Positions 61,263-64,000 of a stretch of 64,000 nt of DNA are shown here, piece by piece. Numbering within the stretch: position 1 is the stretch's first letter; each line of letters opens with the position of its first letter. The notes beneath the pieces were generated by a model. The model was not told the origin of the DNA. It made no database searches and saw only the letters and a program-made list of their open reading frames with translations. Both the position numbers and the translations under genes were made by a program. The stretch is from DAIQNV01 sp036788215 (GTDB taxonomy: Bacteria; Planctomycetota; Phycisphaerae; Phycisphaerales; UBA1924): the NCBI GenBank assembly GCA_036788215.1, contig DAIQNV010000004.1, forward strand, positions 1 through 64,000. Direction: 5' to 3'.

Positions 61263-61883
61263 CTAAGGCGTTGCCGGTGGGCGGTAGTTCAGTCCGTAGA
61301 TGAAGGTCTCGCGGCTGACATCGCGGCTGGCTTTGGGCTTGGTGTGGCCCGACTTGGCGAAGAGGGTGGCGGTGCGGGCGCAGAGGTCCCGGAAGGGCTC
61401 GCCCTCGAAGACCTTCATGACGAGGTTGCCCCCCGGGCGGAGGAGATCGGGGGCGAGGTCGAGCAGCATGTCGCAGAGGCGGGCGGAGACGAAGGCGTCG
61501 CCCGCGCCGGTGGTCTTGGGGGCCATGTCGGAGATGAGGTCGTCGAAGAGGGTCTCGGGGTCGCCGGCGAGTGACCGGAGTTCGGCGGGGTCGATCCGCG
61601 TGGCGTCGGCGGCGATGGTGCGGATGTTGGGGGGGAAATCGGCGGCGCGGAGGTCGACGGGGGTGAGGTCGATCCCCACCACGATGCCCTGGGGCCCGAC
61701 GCGCCGGCCGGCGACCTGAAGCCAGGAGCCCGGGGCGCAGCCCACGTCGAGGACGCGGTCGTTACGCCTCAGGATCTTCTTCTTGTCGTCGATCTCGATG
61801 AGCTTGTAGGCGGAGCGGGCGAGGTAGCCCTCGCGTTTGGCCTTGCGGAAGTATTCGTCGTGGAGCTGGCGTTGGCGGGGCAC
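61263..61883 (-). CDS. rlmE: 23S rRNA 2'-O-ribose methyltransferase RlmE (FtsJ/RrmJ)
   Basis: A 206-aa SAM-dependent methyltransferase modifying U2552 (E. coli numbering) of 23S rRNA. The K-D-K-E catalytic set is visible: Lys in RSAYKLIEI, Asp in LISDMAPKTTG, Lys in NLVMKVFEG and Glu in SRETFIYGL. The SAM loop is VLDVGCAPGSWLQVA. GTG start at 61883 by alignment with the usual N terminus; the upstream sequence is repeat-rich and has no ribosome site. Confidence 0.94.
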   Translation of the reverse strand: MPRQRQLHDEYFRKAKREGYLARSAYKLIEIDDKKKILRRNDRVLDVGCAPGSWLQVAGRRVGPQGIVVGIDLTPVDLRAADFPPNIRTIAADATRIDPAELRSLAGDPETLFDDLISDMAPKTTGAGDAFVSARLCDMLLDLAPDLLRPGGNLVMKVFEGEPFRDLCARTATLFAKSGHTKPKASRDVSRETFIYGLNYRPPATP

Positions 61884-61893
61884 GGGGGGAGGG

Positions 61894-61988
61894 TAGCAAA
61901 GGGCCAAATCGCAAAGGGCCGAAGGGCCAAAGGAAAGGCGGACAAGAGCAAAGAGCCAAAGTGGCGGAGTGGCGGAGTGGCGGAGTGG
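61894..61988. repeat. GGCCAAA words and GTGGCGGA tandem repeat
   Basis: First several AAAGGGCC and GGGCCAAAG words, then GTGGCGGA repeated 3.5 times (61961-61988). Intergenic, upstream of rlmE. Not a CRISPR array: unit too short, no spacers. Confidence 0.65.
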
Positions 61989-62015
61989 TGGCGGTTCGGG
62001 GGACTGGTGAGCATC

Positions 62016-62041
62016 GTGGCGAGGGCTTCGCCGTCTCCGCG
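62016..62041. repeat. Intergenic palindrome, imperfect, GAA triloop
   Basis: A 12-bp stem with three mismatches; minus-strand loop GAA in GGCGAAGCC. Followed by GGCACCC. Degenerate relative of the 62152 copy. Confidence 0.65.
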
Positions 62042-62067
62042 GCACCCGCGGTTGGTGGTGGGTTCGG

Positions 62068-62093
62068 CACGGACCCGCAGAGCCGGGTCCGTG
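62068..62093. repeat. Intergenic palindrome, CACGGACCCG stem
   Basis: A 10-bp perfect stem around CAGAGC, followed by GCACCGGGC. Compared with 18974 a T-A pair is replaced by a G-C pair. Confidence 0.8.
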
Positions 62094-62151
62094 GCACCGG
62101 GCCGAGTGGCAAAGAATCAGAGCCGCGATGGTGGCGGCGCGGTCGTGGAGC

Positions 62152-62176
62152 GTGGAGAGGGCTTCGCCGTCTCCAC
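62152..62176. repeat. Intergenic palindrome, GTGGAGA stem, GAA triloop
   Basis: An 11-bp stem with one mismatch; minus-strand loop GAA in GGCGAAGCC. Followed by GGCACCCCGGG, 22 bp before the duplicated sequence at the assembly gap. Confidence 0.75.
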
Positions 62177-62198
62177 GGCACCCCGGGTATTGGGGCGT

Positions 62199-62253
62199 GG
62201 TCAGTTCATGAAGGCGATGGTGGCGAGGCCGGCGAAGTAGAGGACGAGGACGG
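62199..62253. other. 55-bp duplicate of the exchanger gene's 3' end (assembly overlap)
   Basis: Identical to 62354-62408 on the other side of the N run. It is very probably the same locus represented twice at two contig ends, not a real duplication. Confidence 0.85.
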
Positions 62254-62353
62254 NNNNNNNNNNNNNNNNNNNNNNNNNNNNNNNNNNNNNNNNNNNNNNN
62301 NNNNNNNNNNNNNNNNNNNNNNNNNNNNNNNNNNNNNNNNNNNNNNNNNNNNN
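62254..62353. other. 100-N assembly gap
   Basis: Exactly 100 N, the conventional placeholder for a gap of unknown size. Any translation running through it is meaningless. Confidence 0.99.
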
Positions 62354-62355
62354 GG

Positions 62356-63387
62356 TCAGTTCATGAAGGCGATGGTGGCGAGGCCGGCGAAGTAGAGGAC
62401 GAGGACGGCGACGGATTCGAAGCCGATGTTGGCGATGCCGGAGCGTTCTCTGCGGACGAGGCCCATGGTGAGAATGGCGGTCATGACGATGGCAAGGGCC
62501 CCGATGAACACCTCGCGGTCGCCCGCGGCGTGGTAGATCGACCCGTCGCGGTAGAAGATGTCGGCGACCGCGACGAAGAGGGTGTCGAAGGTGTTGCCCC
62601 CCATGATGTTGGCGACCGCGAGCGTGAGGGCCCCCTGGCGCACCGCGGCGATGGAGACGATGAGCTCGGGCATGGAGGTGCTGACCGCGGTGAACGCGGC
62701 GCCTACGAACGAGCCGGAGAGGCCGGTCTGCTCGGCGAGGCCCAGGCTGGCCTCGCCGACCACCCAGCCGGCGGCGGCGACGATGGCGCAGGCGATGCTG
62801 AAGGAGACCACGAGGCGGGAGAGGGGCGTGCCCTGCATGTTGCTTTGGTCGGGCTTGTCGGTGGTGGTGACATCCGTTTCTTCCGGGTGCCACATGGGGT
62901 GCTTGCGCGTCTGCTGGGCGACGCGGAGCCCGAAGACATAGCCGAACAGCACGATGGGGGTGGCGGGGTGAATGCCCAGCAGGGTGTAGTCGGGCCCGTG
63001 CATCGCGAGGATGATCAGACCGATGATCGCGATGAGCAGGGCCCCGAACACGATGTTCTCCGTCGACGCGGCGGCGTGCTCGAGGTTGGCTTTGCGCAGG
63101 GTCAGGTCGGCGATCGCGAGGAACATAATCTGGGCGGCGATCCCCCCGAAGGAGTTGCTGACCGCGAGCTCGGCGTTGCCATCGATCGCGGCGGTGACGG
63201 AGGCGGTGATGCCCGGGAGGCTGGTGCCCGCGCCCAGGAGCAGCGCGCCCATGAGGGCTTCGCCCATGCCGGTGCGGTCGGCGAGGACATCGGCGAGGCG
63301 AGCCAGGCGCGGTCCGACGCCCGCGATGACACCGGTGGCGATGAGGAACGCGGTGATGTTGAGCCAGAGGGGCCAGTGGTCCTGCAT
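62356..63387 (-). CDS. Sodium/calcium exchanger family membrane protein
   Basis: A 343-aa CaCA-family antiporter with about ten helices in two inverted halves. The alpha-repeats are LLGAGTSLPGITASVTAA with AVSNSFGG (first half) and AVSTSMPELIVSIAA with ANIMGGNTFD (second half). The first repeat has TSLPG in place of the usual ion-binding TSLPE, the second keeps the Glu. A hydrophilic cytoplasmic loop (about 155-190) joins the halves. ATG at 63387. The stop lies only three bases from the N run; the reading frame is intact. Confidence 0.91.
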   Translation of the reverse strand: MQDHWPLWLNITAFLIATGVIAGVGPRLARLADVLADRTGMGEALMGALLLGAGTSLPGITASVTAAIDGNAELAVSNSFGGIAAQIMFLAIADLTLRKANLEHAAASTENIVFGALLIAIIGLIILAMHGPDYTLLGIHPATPIVLFGYVFGLRVAQQTRKHPMWHPEETDVTTTDKPDQSNMQGTPLSRLVVSFSIACAIVAAAGWVVGEASLGLAEQTGLSGSFVGAAFTAVSTSMPELIVSIAAVRQGALTLAVANIMGGNTFDTLFVAVADIFYRDGSIYHAAGDREVFIGALAIVMTAILTMGLVRRERSGIANIGFESVAVLVLYFAGLATIAFMN

Positions 63388-63467
63388 CGCACCTGTTTTG
63401 TAGCGGGGTGCTGTGAACGCGCGTTCATCGTGGGGACCACGGTCGCCCCGGTGCGCGAGGAACGGCC

Positions 63468-63884
63468 CTAGTGGGGGACTTCCTTCACCGCATTCCGGTT
63501 CCACGCGGGGACGCGGACGATGATGGGCTTGCCGTCCGCCGGCTCCTTCAGGATGTCGCACTGGCACGAGAGACGGCTGTTGCGCTGCAGGCCCGGGGCT
63601 TCCTCGACGCGGTCGTCCTCCGCGTCGGTGGGCTCGGCGAGGCAGTCCATGCCCTCTTCGACATAGATATGGCAGGTGGAGCAGGCGCAGACGCCCCCGC
63701 AGGCGTGCTCGATGTTGATGCCGTGCTCGACCGCGACCTCGAGGAGGTGCTCGCCCTTGGCGGCCATGACCTCGTGCTCCGCCTTGTCGGAGCCGTCCTC
63801 GTTGACGCTCGCGGGGTCTTCGAGGATGAACTTGATGGGGACGGTGGCCGGGCCATGGTCGTGGTCGGAGTGTCGGAGGTGCAT
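63468..63884 (-). CDS. [2Fe-2S] ferredoxin, ISC/adrenodoxin type
   Basis: A 138-aa electron carrier. The cluster ligands follow the C-x5-C-x2-C pattern Cys62, Cys68, Cys71 (ACGGVCACSTC) with the fourth at Cys107 in SRLSCQC; Cys66, Cys81 and Cys109 are extra. An acidic stretch (EPTDAEDDRVEEA) corresponds to the partner-binding loop. The N-terminal 13 residues are His-rich (HLRHSDHDH) and could bind metal. ATG with AGGAG seven bases upstream. Longer than the usual 110 residues. No isc genes are beside it. Confidence 0.94.
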   Translation of the reverse strand: MHLRHSDHDHGPATVPIKFILEDPASVNEDGSDKAEHEVMAAKGEHLLEVAVEHGINIEHACGGVCACSTCHIYVEEGMDCLAEPTDAEDDRVEEAPGLQRNSRLSCQCDILKEPADGKPIIVRVPAWNRNAVKEVPH

Positions 63885-64000
63885 CGGGGTGCTCCTGTGG
63901 TGCTCAGGCCGGTTCCGGGGTCGTTCCCGGGCGGCGAGTTGAAGGGTGGAATCACTCTAGACGGGTCTGGCTGGCGACCTTGGGGTCCGGATCGTGGGTG

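Noticed and set aside
61961..61988. CRISPR-like tandem repeat
   Set aside because: The unit is 8 bp, repeated directly without spacers; no cas gene is present.
62201..62893. Alternative frame crossing the N run with a repeated C-terminal end
   Set aside because: The repeat is created by the duplicated contig ends, and the translation includes unknown bases.

Overview
The window is a high-GC chromosomal segment (about 70% G+C by eye) that looks like a planctomycete of the class Phycisphaerae. The indications are a PEP-CTERM-like protein-sorting tail in which PEP reads PAP, large serine/threonine kinase-TPR proteins, a long run of GTG and TTG starts, a CX4CH haem-like motif, and conserved hypotheticals of planctomycete type. 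Lineage is inferred from gene content only. One 100-N gap (62254-62353) flanked by a 55-bp duplication shows that this is a scaffold, probably from a draft or metagenome assembly.

Layout. 1-16206, all on the minus strand: read in the direction of transcription, a seven-gene chemotaxis operon (cheB, cheW, cheR, cheA, cheX, cheY, then a FapA/DUF342 gene), a CX4CH cytochrome-like protein, a coiled-coil lipoprotein overlapping a plant-type ferredoxin-NADP reductase, a helical secreted protein, and an oligopeptide ABC substrate-binding protein and permease. A tRNA-Leu(GAG) follows at 16.5 kb. 16.7-18.9 kb: a small protein and a starch-synthase-like glycosyltransferase with a long Gly-rich insert. 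19-31 kb: a membrane block made of an ABC-2 permease on the minus strand and, divergent from it, an operon of three SPFH-domain proteins, an ABC ATPase, a large ABC-2 permease and a TPR-like membrane protein. 31-39 kb: purC (minus), then a catalytically degenerate GH10-like protein, a helix-hairpin-helix protein, mfd and phoU. 39-41 kb: tRNA-Thr(CGT), a 68-aa cysteine protein and hflX. 41-48 kb: a kinase-TPR protein divergent from an overlapping operon of a C-terminal protease, tsaD, an HExxH protein and a GGQ release-factor-like protein. 48-56 kb: two secreted proteins with PAP-type sorting tails, a thioredoxin-like protein, an aldo/keto reductase, mutS and a short flagellin. 56-64 kb: moxR, a secreted hypothetical, a BatA-like VWA protein, rlmE, a Na+/Ca2+ exchanger and a [2Fe-2S] ferredoxin.

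The least ordinary signals are not genes. Thirteen short intergenic palindromes share a design: variable but base-paired stems, usually closing on a GC-RNA-GC triloop (R = purine), often next to a GGCACC tag, with paired base changes between copies. A second, unrelated 40-bp repeat occurs once between genes and once in frame inside the mutS ATPase domain. Among proteins, the SPFH-ABC operon and the GH10-like protein lacking both catalytic glutamates deserve the closest look.
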